Positions 24,707 through 35,400 of a stretch of DNA of 64,000 bases are shown here, piece after piece (within the stretch, counting starts at the first letter, position 1; every line of letters begins with the position of its first letter). The position numbers were made by a program, and so were the translations under genes. The stretch is taken from positions 49,815,200 through 49,879,199 of the forward strand of contig CM050648.1 in the NCBI GenBank assembly GCA_027574665.1. Direction: 5' to 3'. The notes beneath the pieces were generated by a model. That model was not told where the DNA came from and did no database searches. It saw nothing but the letters and a program-made list of their open reading frames with translations. The stretch is from Rhynochetos jubatus. Its lineage: Eukaryota > Chordata > Aves > Eurypygiformes > Rhynochetidae.

Positions 24707-25982
24707 CCCTAGTAAAGCAAAAATGGCAAGATAAATTTTATTTTTCTCTTCTCCCCACCAACAAAGTGTCTTGCTGATATGGTGATGATGAAGTGTTAGA
24801 ATAAATATTATTTATCCGAACACTTTCTATGCAATAACCATGTCTGTCCTGTCTATTTGTTGGTCCTGTCTGTCTGTCAAATGTTAGATACTTTCTTTTT
24901 TCCCTGCATGTTGGCTTTGGTTTTAATTTTTATGCCGCAGTGCTTGCTATTATTCTCCTCAGGAATGAGGGGAAGAGAGATTGTGTCTTCCCATGTGCTG
25001 CTCTGGATTTTTCTCAGACACATTCTATTTGGGTCTTAAGAGCTCTAACATCTGTGTGGGACCTGTGTGTTGGCTTGGTAGCACAGGCAGCACTTCTTCA
25101 AGATGTGCAAAATAATGTAAATGAAGAAGTATCCCAGCTGTGTGTTGTGCGTAAGTGGAACAAGAGGTGAAAAAGCCTATGATTCATAGGTAGGGATGGG
25201 GAAAGAATTAGAAACTCAAGTGCAGCAGGCTAAGTCTCCTATACCTAAGAGAAGTGGAACAAATATGTCACTCCCATACTATAAGAAGGGAAAAAGCAAT
25301 AAAATCCCAGTTTATAAAGATGGTGTTACATTACAGTCAGCTCTAGAGCATCCACACAGCAATGAATCAGGTGGCAGATTAACTGTGCTGGGCTTGTAAG
25401 GACACACAGTGTGGTGCTGCATGGAGTAAGAGCAGATCCAGGACCGCCGGGCACTGGGGTTGGGAGACCTCCACACACAGCAGAGTGGCCAGGCAGGGTC
25501 CTGCCAAGTTGAGAGCTGTCTACATGCTGCGCTGCTGCCATCAAAGCTGAGCTGCCTCCTGCAAAGCTCTCTTGAGTGTCTCTGCCCTCTCCCCTCTGGG
25601 AACTTCAGATTGGGGTGCAGTGTCTTATTCAATTTTTAACAAGCCAGCCCAGCAACAGAGGATGTGTAAGGTCTGACAAGCTGCTCCTCCATCCATGGGG
25701 CAGCCACTAGCCTTTCCTTAAGGCTAGAACAGGAGTAAGAAACCTTAATCCCTGGGAAAGTCCCCTTGGTGACACTGGTGCCAACCACCATTTTCCCTCA
25801 GCATGTCTAATTGATTAACATAATTAAATTAAACTCAGACAAATGTTCCCAATGTGTATTTAGTTTGAAATTTGGTGCTTCTGTGTCAAATGTGAAGTAA
25901 CTTGTCACTTGTAGGCTTTTCTTAAGGGTGTTAGTTGGTATCATAAAATTATGGCTTTCTCTTAAAAATTACAAATATTTGA
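24707..25982. other. Noncoding stretch
   Basis: No gene recognised. TGTCTGTC-type short repeats occur at 24,840-24,880. 25,312-25,632 is a GC-richer patch with a 106-codon - frame, unrecognised. Confidence 0.5.
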
Positions 25983-25987
25983 TTTCT

Positions 25988-26125
25988 CCTTTCCTTTCCT
26001 TTCCTTTCCTTTCCTTTCCTTTCCTTTCCTTTCCTTTCCTTTCCTTTCCTTTCCTTTCCTTTCCTTTCCTTTCCTTTCCTTTCCTTTCCTTTCCTTTCCT
26101 TTCCTTTCCTTTCCTTTCCTTTCCC
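25988..26125. repeat. (CCTTT)n pentanucleotide array, about 27 copies
   Basis: A perfect TTCCT array of 26 full units (25,991-26,120) with partial units at both ends. It reads AAAGG on the - strand. The lack of interruptions suggests recent expansion and probable length polymorphism. Its - strand translation is a monotonous Lys-Gly-Lys-Glu-Arg repeat that is not a gene. Confidence 0.97.
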
Positions 26126-26231
26126 CTCTGTCTTTCTCTCCCTCCCACCTCCCTCCCCCTCCCCCCCTTTCATATCTCTCTCTCTTCCAATCCATCTCCA
26201 CCTCCACTCCACCACCCACCCCCTCCCCCCT
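26126..26231. repeat. Pyrimidine-rich low-complexity tract
   Basis: Directly after the CCTTT array comes C/T-rich DNA (CTCC, C runs, TCTC, CCACC) with only a few purines. Together with the array it makes about 245 bp of nearly pure pyrimidine on the + strand. The first 147 bp (25,983-26,129) have no purine at all. Confidence 0.85.
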
Positions 26232-27159
26232 CTGTGTAAAGGGATATCAGGAAACCTTAGGTCAAAGACCAAGGGATGCTGTGTCAACCGCCACATGAAA
26301 GAATCAGAAATTTGAGCTTCCCTTCTCTGCACACAGCCTGGGTTCTCAGCTTGTATGGAAATCTGCCGGCACCATCAGTGTTTATGTCTCTCTCCTGCAC
26401 AACACACATCCACTGCCTCCTCACCTGGATTCCTAACCTGGAGTTGGGATGGGAAAAAGGAGTTCACACTGTACAAATGTAGAAAAAAGAACTTCCTGGC
26501 TCTGTAGAGATACTACACACATACACAGTGATCAACAACGACCATCTGATTCCCTTCAAAACACGTGTATAGAGACACATGCACAAGACAAGGCAAATGC
26601 AGGGTTTCCCCCAGCCCAGCTGATGATACGGTGTCCATTACAGCCCCAGCATACTAATACCAGACCACTGCACAGGTGGGAGGGAGGTGCTTGAGGGCCA
26701 GTGAACACAGAGTTTTATCAGTGTGGCACAATTACAGAAACACCTGGGCTAAATAACTTTGAGTGTTGATCCACTGTGAAGAGTCAGTGCTCAGTAGCCC
26801 TCAAAATTTCTCATTTCTTACCTGCAGTGGGGTGGTCTTGTAGTTGAGCAGCGGTTGCACAGAACTTCCTAAATGTTCTTCTTTCTTCTCCCTTAGAATG
26901 CCTGTCACACAGACGCACAGTCACTAAATTGCCACCTTCCCGTCTCTGCATTTTTCTTTTCATTTTTCTTCTTCTTGTGCAGTGAAAGACGTTAGGGATG
27001 GAGTGATAAAAACATATGATAAACCAGCATCACTAGGGAAATCTGTGCCTTGGAAATACAGGGACGAAGTCTGTGCTCAAGCAAACTTTTTATGGATGAC
27101 AGTGAGTTACGCCTCATGACAAAAGGCAAAGGACTCCTTAAAACTGCACCGGCCTAATT
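26232..27159. other. Noncoding stretch
   Basis: Nothing recognised. The longest frame is 81 codons. Confidence 0.55.
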
Positions 27160-27275
27160 AAGGTCCTGGTTCAGCTAGAGTGCCTAATTTAAAACAGATG
27201 ACTCAGTGTTGATGGTGCTGCACTTTAAGTTGGGTACCTGCCTAAGTACTTGGCTGAACGAAGCCTAAGCAATGT
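27160..27275. repeat. Possible old palindromic amniote repeat
   Basis: TCCTGGTTCAGCTAGAGTGCC near the left end and GTACTTGGCTGAACG near the right end form weak terminal complementarity around a centre with GCACTTTAAGTTGGG. From memory this resembles the common sauropsid motif 'cctgattcagcaaagcactt ... aagtgctttgctgaat'. It is diverged and the family is uncertain. Confidence 0.35.
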
Positions 27276-30200
27276 ATCTTTAAATGAAATAGCAGTGGAA
27301 TACAACAGCCATTCTAACCACTATATATAATTGACTAAAAAATCAAATCACTGAAAAAGGTGCTGCACTTACAGTGAAATATAATAAATAAATGACTTAC
27401 AGATTGCCAACATGACAGTCTGCAGCAGAGCAGAACTCAGAGAATTCAGCTCCCATTTGAATTCATGGGAAAGCAGGGACTTTTGAAACTGCTAAGTTAA
27501 CCAAAAATATATATTGTTAAAACCAACAAATTTATTTTTCTGTTTGAGAGTCCCTGTTTTGCTGTACAGAAGAATAGGATCTGAATTCTCTGATTCTTCA
27601 GCATCATAAAATCTGGAGTGCCTGCTTGGGGAGGTGTCAGGAAAATATTGGTTCCCATTCTAGGCTTACGTTATATTTACACTGTGGCTCACTGAAATAC
27701 TAAAGCAGTGAGAGATATTATAATTAACCTCTTCAATTTTTCCCTTAAGAAGTATCTGGTTCAATCAACTGTCAATCAGCTCTCCCACTTCCTATTAGAA
27801 TGGAGGCTAATATGCAGGACTGATAAATGAGTTCAGTGAAAGAGGAGAGGCAATACCGGGCTATGAATAGGACAGGGTGGTAAATATTAAGTATGTTTTA
27901 TGTAACAGCAGGTTTCCAAATGTTCTGTGGCTGCTTTTCAGCTATATCGGTCCTCACTTTTGGTGCCCCTGGTTCTAAGGGCACACACAGTTATTGATGC
28001 AATTGTATGCCCACTCCTGCTTCATGGGAGCAGTTTAGGTCCCTGGAACTGATTTGCAGATGTCTAAACCTGATGCTCAAAGGTATGCGGCCATGTAGCT
28101 GTCATTGATGCCGTCGGGTGTTAGGCACTTAAAAACAAGATGGGTGATCAAATTTCTTTACTAAACGCTAAAATGATTTGAATTGTGCAATAATAAAAAA
28201 TGTCAGAGCTCAGTGCTTGAAATATTATCCTTTTATCTTAGAATTTCAACTTTTATAAATGTAGGTCTATTCACAGTCCCTAGTGTTGCAACTGACTGCA
28301 TTATTTATTATTTATCATTATTAATTATCACAATGTATTATTTATGCCATGCAATAGGTATGCACAGTATTTTGCCAAGAAACATCCCTCACTCTTACAT
28401 TTATTAATTTCTAGAATATTGCTATGCTGTTTGATTTGGAAGCGAATCAAAACATACCTAGATATTTAAATGAGTGACAGTGAAAAGATTCAAAAGGTCT
28501 CCTGTTTCCAGTTGTGAGAATCAGGCGGCAATCTGGAGTCCTCTTCGAGGTCGCTGCTCTCCTTTCCAAACCTTGATACTCATCCATCAGCAAGAGGTGT
28601 CTGGCCTTTGGACTTAGTCTTGCACCCTAAGAGCACTTCCCTGGTCCTTCTGAAGCCACAGCATAGAACACTGCATCTGGGCTGCAGCTAAGGGTCGCAC
28701 GTGGAAATAAATTATCTGATTGTGGGCATCCACTTACTGGTATTATGATTTCCCTTAGGTTTATTGGTTCCTAAGTTGCACCCAGTATTTCTCAACAAGA
28801 AGAGGAGCCACTACTATATTAGTCTCTGTACACACATAGTGAGAATAAGGCGCCCAGAAGGGCGTTTCAAAGTTTGTGGAGATTAATACTGACAGAAGTA
28901 TAAATAAACAAAACAAACCAAAGCCTCCAACAAGGCAGGATTTTCAAAACTGACCTTGTTCTGCAATGTGCCTACAGACCTAAAGCAGTTTTGGTAGTCT
29001 CGTATTACAACACAAATAGCTGTTATCTATAAATTAATTTGTGAGTAACAAGGCTTTGTCTTAGAGTTATGGCAATGGGTGAGGTCTCAGAAAATTTAAC
29101 GTCAGGAACTGAACGCAGGATGAGAAGAAAGCCCTGGAGGTCAAAGGCCTCCCAAACCTGCCCTTATTATTTGTTATTATATCCAAACTGTGCTACTTAA
29201 TGACTCCTTTTATAAATAAGAGAAGCACAGTTGTAAATACAGAGACCTTCTGCTCCAGGGAGCTCACCATGCACAAAGATGGAGCAGGCTGGTGAAAGAA
29301 GCTAGAGGTGCAGATTAAGCACACCTACAAAACTGCACTGCGTTTTCTACATATGCAAAAAAGCTATAATCAGCTATATTTTTATCACCATCAGAAATCA
29401 AAATCCAGCAGAAAGAAATGTACTGAAAAAAGGGGGAAGGTTTTTAAAATTTGCTTATATGTATGTTCAACAAACAGGATGTAAATAGACAGGATCTTTT
29501 TCTCCTGTTACTGCTTAATAAAGGTTTATTGGCATAGCCTTCCAGGTAAAGCACCTTTTAATTATAATAATATTCACTCATAAGTCAATGGGAAAACCTT
29601 CAGACTTTTGTGAACTGGATCATTCAAGCTCTGCTCCAAGACATGAGGCTAAGGATGAATTTTGAAATGTCCCCCCTCAGGACTGGAGCTTCTGTAGCCC
29701 ACCAGTAGTGCTGTGCGGTGAGCGAGAAGGCTGCATCTCTTCATCAGGGCTCTGAAGGTCAGGAGATGGCAGCGTGAGTTGATGCCTTAATGCTGAGCAG
29801 CACACATCGAGCTCTTTGCAAGGTGCCTGTATGGTCCAGCTCTGCACTGAGTCAGGAGAGAGGTAATTCCTCCTGGAGTGGGTGAAGAGGTACAAACTAG
29901 TGAAGACAGCCAGAACTTTTGACGTTGACAGCTGATGCCACAGGAAAGTTGTTTCCTCCTGTGCTATGATGGCTTTGTGTCACTGCCTTCTGAAAAAATA
30001 AAATCAGCACTGAAACATACTACTGAGCTTCAGTTTCCATAAAAGTAGGGCAACAAAGTCCCATTTCCTTTATCCTGGTGGAAATCAGGGGCAGTTCTGC
30101 TGAAAACAGCGATGTTACAAAGATGCAAAACTGGGCGAAGACTAGCAACAACACAATCTCTCCGTGAGCTCCGCAGTTAATTCTCTAGCTCCAATAATGA

Positions 30201-30699
30201 AATCACAGAGATGTGCTAAAGCAGCAGGGGTCCTTAAACTTCTTTATCATCTGGGATCACATCTTAATAGAAGGACTGACTGATGAACACTTCCCTTCCC
30301 ATTCTCCCATCTAAAAAGATCACCTCCTCTTCCACTTCCTATCATATATCCTCCCTGTGGCAAAGCAATAGCAATTACAGGAATATTAGGGAAGTAATTA
30401 ATGTATTTTAGCTGTCTTCTAATGAAATTCAGCAGCTGAAAAAAAGGGATAAGAGAAAATAAAGTGTAACCTGTTATCTCTACCACATGCCGCAGTTTGG
30501 AGACTTGTGTATTGGAAGTCAGAAAAACGTTTGCACCCATTTAACACTATTAGTTAGCCTGTCCCATGTATTGCCGGATGGATAATACCACATAAAAGGT
30601 TCACACTTGTAAAATGAAGCTGATTTTTGATTAAGAGATCTGATAAGTGAGACGGAGCAATTTCTGTTAACATTACAGCCACATGGACATGGATTGATT
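27276..30699. other. Noncoding stretch with a short palindrome
   Basis: No gene recognised. TCCCATTTGAATTCATGGGA at 27,451-27,470 is a near-palindrome of the same type as 20,542-20,576, and AAGTCAATGGGAAAA near 29,583 is a possible single arm. 28,140-28,420 is very AT-rich with TTATTTATTATTTATCATTA-type text. All frames are under 100 codons. Confidence 0.55.
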
Positions 30700-32466
30700 T
30701 CCTGGAGCTTCCTTCAGCCTGGCTGAACAGAGCTTTGGCTGGAACTCCGGAAAAAAAGAATAGTTTATGACCTTTGGAAGAAGAAGCAGGCAACTCAGGA
30801 GGACTACCAGGATACCTTGAGGTTATGCAGGAAGAAAATTAGAAGGGCTTCATGCCTTCTTTGCCTCAGTCTTTAAAGGCAAGACCAGTTGTTCTTGGGG
30901 TATTTAGCCCCCTGAGCTGGGAGACAGGAACAGGCAGCAGAATTAAGCTCCCATAATCCAAAGGGAAATGATTAGAACCTGCTGCACCACTTAGACACAC
31001 AGAAGTCTATGGGGCCAGATGGGATCCACCCAAGGGTACTGAGGGACCTGGTAGAGGTGCTCACCAAGACACTTTCAATCACCTATCAACAGTCCTGGCT
31101 AACCGGGGAGGTCCCAGTCGACTGCAAATTAGCAAATGTGATGCCCATCTACAAGAAGAGCAGGAAGGAGGATGCAGGTAACTACAGGCCTGTCAGAAGG
31201 TTATGGAGCAGATCATCTTGAGTGCCATCAGATGTCATGTACAGGACAACCAGGCGATCAGGCCCAGTCAGCATGGGTTTGTGAAAGGCAGGTCCTGCTT
31301 GACAAACCTGATCTCCTTATGTGGCAAGGTGCCCTGCTTAGTAGATGAAGGAAAGACTGTGGATGTTGTCTAGGTAGACTTTAGTAAAGCTTTTGGCATT
31401 GTTTCCCACAACATTATTCTGGAGAAGCTGGCTGCTGATGGCTTGGACAGGTGCACACTTCGCTGGGTAAAAAGCTGGCTGGACGGCTGGGTCCAAAGTG
31501 CTGTGGTGAATGGAGTTAAATCCAGTTGGTGGCCAGTCACAAATGGTGCTCCCCAGGGCTCAGTACTGGGGCCAGTTCTGTTTAATATCTTTATCAATGA
31601 CCTGGACGAGAGGATTGAGTGCAACGTCAGTAAGTTTTCAGACAACACCAAGTTGGGCAGGAGTGTTGATTTGCCTGAGCATAGAAAGGATCTACAGAGG
31701 GATCTGGACAGGCTGGATCGATGGTTCAAGGCCAACTGTATGAGGTTCAACAAGGCCAAGTGCCGGGTCCTGCATTTGGGACACAGCAACCCCATGAAAT
31801 GCTACAGGCTTGGGGAAGAGTGGCTGGAAAAATGCCTGGCAGAAAAGGACCTGGGGGTGTTGGTTGGCAGCCAGCTGGATATGAACTGGCAGTATGCCCA
31901 GGTGGCCAAGAATGCCAGTGGCATCCTGACTTGCATCAGGAACAGCGTGGCCAGCAGGACTAGGGAAGTGATTGTGCCCCTGTACTAGGCATTGGTGAGG
32001 CCATACCTCGAATCCTGTGTTCAGTATTGAGCCCCTCACTACAAGAAAGACATTGGGGTGATGAAGCATGTCCAGAGAAGGGCAATGGAGCTGGGGAAGG
32101 GTCTGGAGCACAAGTCCTGTGAGGAACAGCTGAGGGAATTGGGGTTGTTTAGCCTGGAGAAGAGGAGGCTCAGGGAGACCTTATCACTCTCTACAGCTAC
32201 CTGAAAGGAAGTTGCAGAGAGGTGGGTGTTGGTCTCTTCTACCAAGTAAGAAGCAATAGGACAAGAGGAAATGTTCTCAAGTTGCACCAGGAGAGGTTTA
32301 GATTGGAAAACAGGAAAAATTTCTTCACCAAAAGGGTTGTTAGTCATTGGAACAGGCTGCCCAGGGAATTGGAGTCACCATCCCTGGAGGTATTTAAAAG
32401 ACCTGTGGATGAAGTGCTTAGGGACATGGTTTAGGTCTTTTCCACCCTAAACAATTCTATGATTCA
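30700..32466 (+). mobile_element. 5'-truncated CR1 LINE retrotransposon
   Basis: About 1.77 kb of a CR1 element in sense orientation, resembling the CR1-J-like avian subfamilies (subfamily from memory). It starts in the part of ORF2 before the reverse transcriptase (GCCTGGCTGAACAGAG), runs through the reverse transcriptase and C-terminal region (GGAACAGGCTGCCCAGGGAA near 32,350), and ends with CTAAACAATTCTATGATTC, the CR1 terminus. Full CR1 is about 4.5 kb, so most of the 5' side is absent, as is usual. Relative to the remembered family, short internal deletions occur near 30,847, 31,195 and 32,430. I see no obvious target-site duplication. It is the youngest mobile element in the window. Confidence 0.93.
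30730..32145 (+). pseudogene. CR1 ORF2 reverse transcriptase remnant, inactive
   Basis: Translated pieces in order: ELWLELRKKRIVYDLWKK (from 30,730); GPDGIHPRVLRDL and NYRPV (31,012-31,194); a roughly 20-bp deletion that shifts frame; then one frame open from about 31,200 to 31,985 except for a TAG at 31,371. That frame has [22 protein letters not shown] (motif A, the trailing Asp of the usual AFD now Gly), [11 protein letters not shown] (motif B region) and KFSDNTKLG (motif C, where the second Asp of the ADD-type box is Asn at 31,644-31,646). Further stops are TAG at 31,986 and TGA at 32,028 (a Trp codon in the family). It cannot make an active enzyme. Confidence 0.92.
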
Positions 32467-35400
32467 AACTCTCCCCTCTTGCAGTTTCTTCTGTTCAGGT
32501 CCTATTGGAAGTGGTCTAGATGCATTTACCTGTCTGCAGTCGACAGCTCAACCAGAGGGGTCAACAGAACATCTGCTCACTCAGTTGAGTTTTTCACCAC
32601 CTTGCACCATATTATAATAGCAGAAGACCAACAACTGTAATAGGCCATGGAGAGAGGGAGAGTACAAGAAATCACAGATATCATAAAGGTTGTTGGCATT
32701 AGTCCATCAGATTGTTGCTAGATAAGAGTGACACAGCTGCACCATGCGTCACTATTCTTGCTGGATTTCCCTTGGCCTGCTGTCATGCTACAGGCTCTGT
32801 CTGGGTGCATTACTGTGCAGTTCTCAGTGTCTTTGCCCTGAGACATCAGGTCTTCTTTCCAAAGAAACATCCCTCCTTTAGGCTCTGACCTTTACAGCTA
32901 TCCAGCACTCTGCAAGTGTCAAACAGAAATTTCTAGGTGAGTGTTCTTCTCTTTGTATTAGTTTTCTGCGGTCTGCTTGCCCAGCCCTCTCTGAAACCTC
33001 CCCCAAGATCAGCACTGCTGTGTGAGTGCTTTTAATCCAGGCCTTGTAATAGAGAACTCAAATCCAGCTGCTACAGGCAAGAACGAATTTTCACCTGTGC
33101 TCCAGTGTGAGAGCAAATTGCCTTATCTGCATGGGAGCTCAGAAAGGAGCTCTAGAAAGAGAGATACATCCCAATCCTCCTGTTCATGGAGTCAAATCAA
33201 GCTTTTAATGAGTCAGTGATTGTTTTTCCAGCCTTAAATCTGTGCATAGTTGCAATCTGTGCTTAGGCTGTGCACACTTTAACCTTCTTAGCTTGATGAC
33301 CAAATACAAACTAAGGCAATAGTGAAGTTAAAAGGTTTCTCCTAAGGGTCTTCACAAAGACAGATATTTTTGTAAAGCAGATCCCAAAAAGCAAACCAGA
33401 TATTTTTAAGCAGTTGAAATGCTGATATCAGAGACTCTCACCACACTGCAGACAAATAGCATGGAGCTGAAATGGGAATGAAAGTGTTATAATTTGTTGT
33501 TATTTGAAGTCAACATGTAAGTCTCCTAATGTAGAAGACCACCAATGTCCTAAAACTCTGTATGCAAAGAGCACTTATGGTAGCAACAAAACCTGGGGTA
33601 TCTGTTATAACAAGTGCATTAATACGCAGCACACAGAGCTACCATTACAGCTATAGCAATCGCAACATCTCCCTCCTAAAATTTTAAGCCACTCTCCGGG
33701 ACTGGAGGAGAGAATATGAAAGGCGTGAATGCTGGTCTACTCCAAGGACAGGTATGGCAACCCTGTGCTGCTTCCCTCCCGCCTCTCGTGCTTGCTGTCC
33801 CCACTGCACGGGTTGAGGCTGCATGCTGGTACCAAAGAGAATATGGAGGCAGCACTCATATTTTACCATCACAAGTTGCTGACTACAAGGACTGCTTGCT
33901 TTAAATGTATAACAGTGCTGCTCTCGTCATAAATCATACATTTTTGGTGAGCTACAAGGAAGAAAAAATCTTCACATCTCTGATGTACACTTTATTCATA
34001 CTGGGTCACCGAGATATTTATAGGGACAAGATGTGTACTGGGTTATAAAACAAGAGACCCAGTTCATGAAAGGGACATGGAATGTAAAGTCAATATAATT
34101 TCCCTGTTTCTTATTCATTTTACAGTTTTAAAGAGTGTTCATAATGCTATTTTACCATGCTTAGGATGCAGTCAGACCAGCATGGGCTGCTGTACACATC
34201 CCACTCTACCTGAAGAACCACATGTCCTCTGGGAAGCTGGTCAGTGATTCAGAATATATGAGCAGTAGGTTGGTGAAAAAACTGATAATTCTTTAGAAAA
34301 AAGGTCCCAGGGAAGGCACGTCTTCCTGGGAGCAAAGCCAAATATCTGGCACGACCAACTTTTCCACTTACAAACAACTTGAGGTCAGAGATGTGCCCCA
34401 GAAAATCCATCTCTGGGGGAGGAAAGAGTAGCAGGGGTTCTTCATAACCAGCCACCACCCGCAGTAAGAGGTAAGGTACTGAGATGGCAAAAGGAGAGTC
34501 TGTGAGCAGCAGCAGAGCACAGAGGCAGGAGCTACCTGAGAGACAGCTGTAAAGCCCAGCAGAGGGGTGGGAAGGAGAAGCTTGTGGAGTGGGATGACTG
34601 ATCACCTCTGAGGAAGCACCCAGCAATGACCCGACTGTTAGAGCTCCGGGGCTCCAGCAAGGGCATGAAGAAGCCACCTCACTGCCACAGGAGAAAGAGG
34701 AGGAGCTAAAAATACAGTGACCCATCCTCTTCTCCAGGTATAGATAGATACCAGGCAGAGGCTGAGTGAGCAGTGAGAGCCCCAAGAGGTAGCTGGTTAT
34801 GAGCAGTGTGGGGACAGTCATGACAGTAAAGCCATTCCCATGCCACAGGGGCAGAAGAAGCAGCAGAATCATATTCTGATCCTCCAAATCAGCTCTTCAA
34901 GCCGCTCCCAAAAGATGCACTGGAAAATCATCCTTCTTCCCACCTTCTTAGGGACCCATCTCTTCCACTCAGGGAGACTGTGAGGTCTAGAGCCCAGTCC
35001 CACCTTGAGCCACCTCTGAAAGGCTGCTACACTGTACAATACTTTGCTTGTAATCCAGTCCTCACATCCAGCTGTTAGAAAACAGCAGAAAACCCTTAGT
35101 CACTGAGCTAAATGCTAACGTGTAGAAGGAAGACAATTTAAGCAGATGAGTAATGCATAAAAGTCTGGGAGACAAATACACAGCATATTATATCTCAGGA
35201 CCAAGTGCAAGGAATTTTGTAATAGGCCCAGTTACATATATCTTGAGTAGTCCCTTTCCCTACCTATTTCCCCAATTTGCTATTGCTTAACTTTTGTAAA
35301 AGCAAAGTGAAGATTTGTCTTAAGGAGAGGCTTGAAGGAGAGGGTAGAAGCTTTGTCAATCAATCAGGAAGATGTCCCAAGCTTAAGAGACGCTATGAAA

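Noticed and set aside
25949..26332. Minus-strand frames encoding a Lys-Gly-Lys-Glu-Arg repeat protein, and the + strand Phe-Leu-Ser-Phe-Pro repeat
   Set aside because: They are pure translations of the (CCTTT)n microsatellite; with a 5-base unit, all frames of a strand give the same 5-residue repeat.
31370..31795. 141-codon - frame across the CR1
   Set aside because: It is the antisense shadow of the + strand reverse-transcriptase remnant.
34072..34090. GGAATGTAAAG word resembling the miR-1/206 seed region
   Set aside because: The complementary arm of that hairpin family is absent around it; a short word match only.
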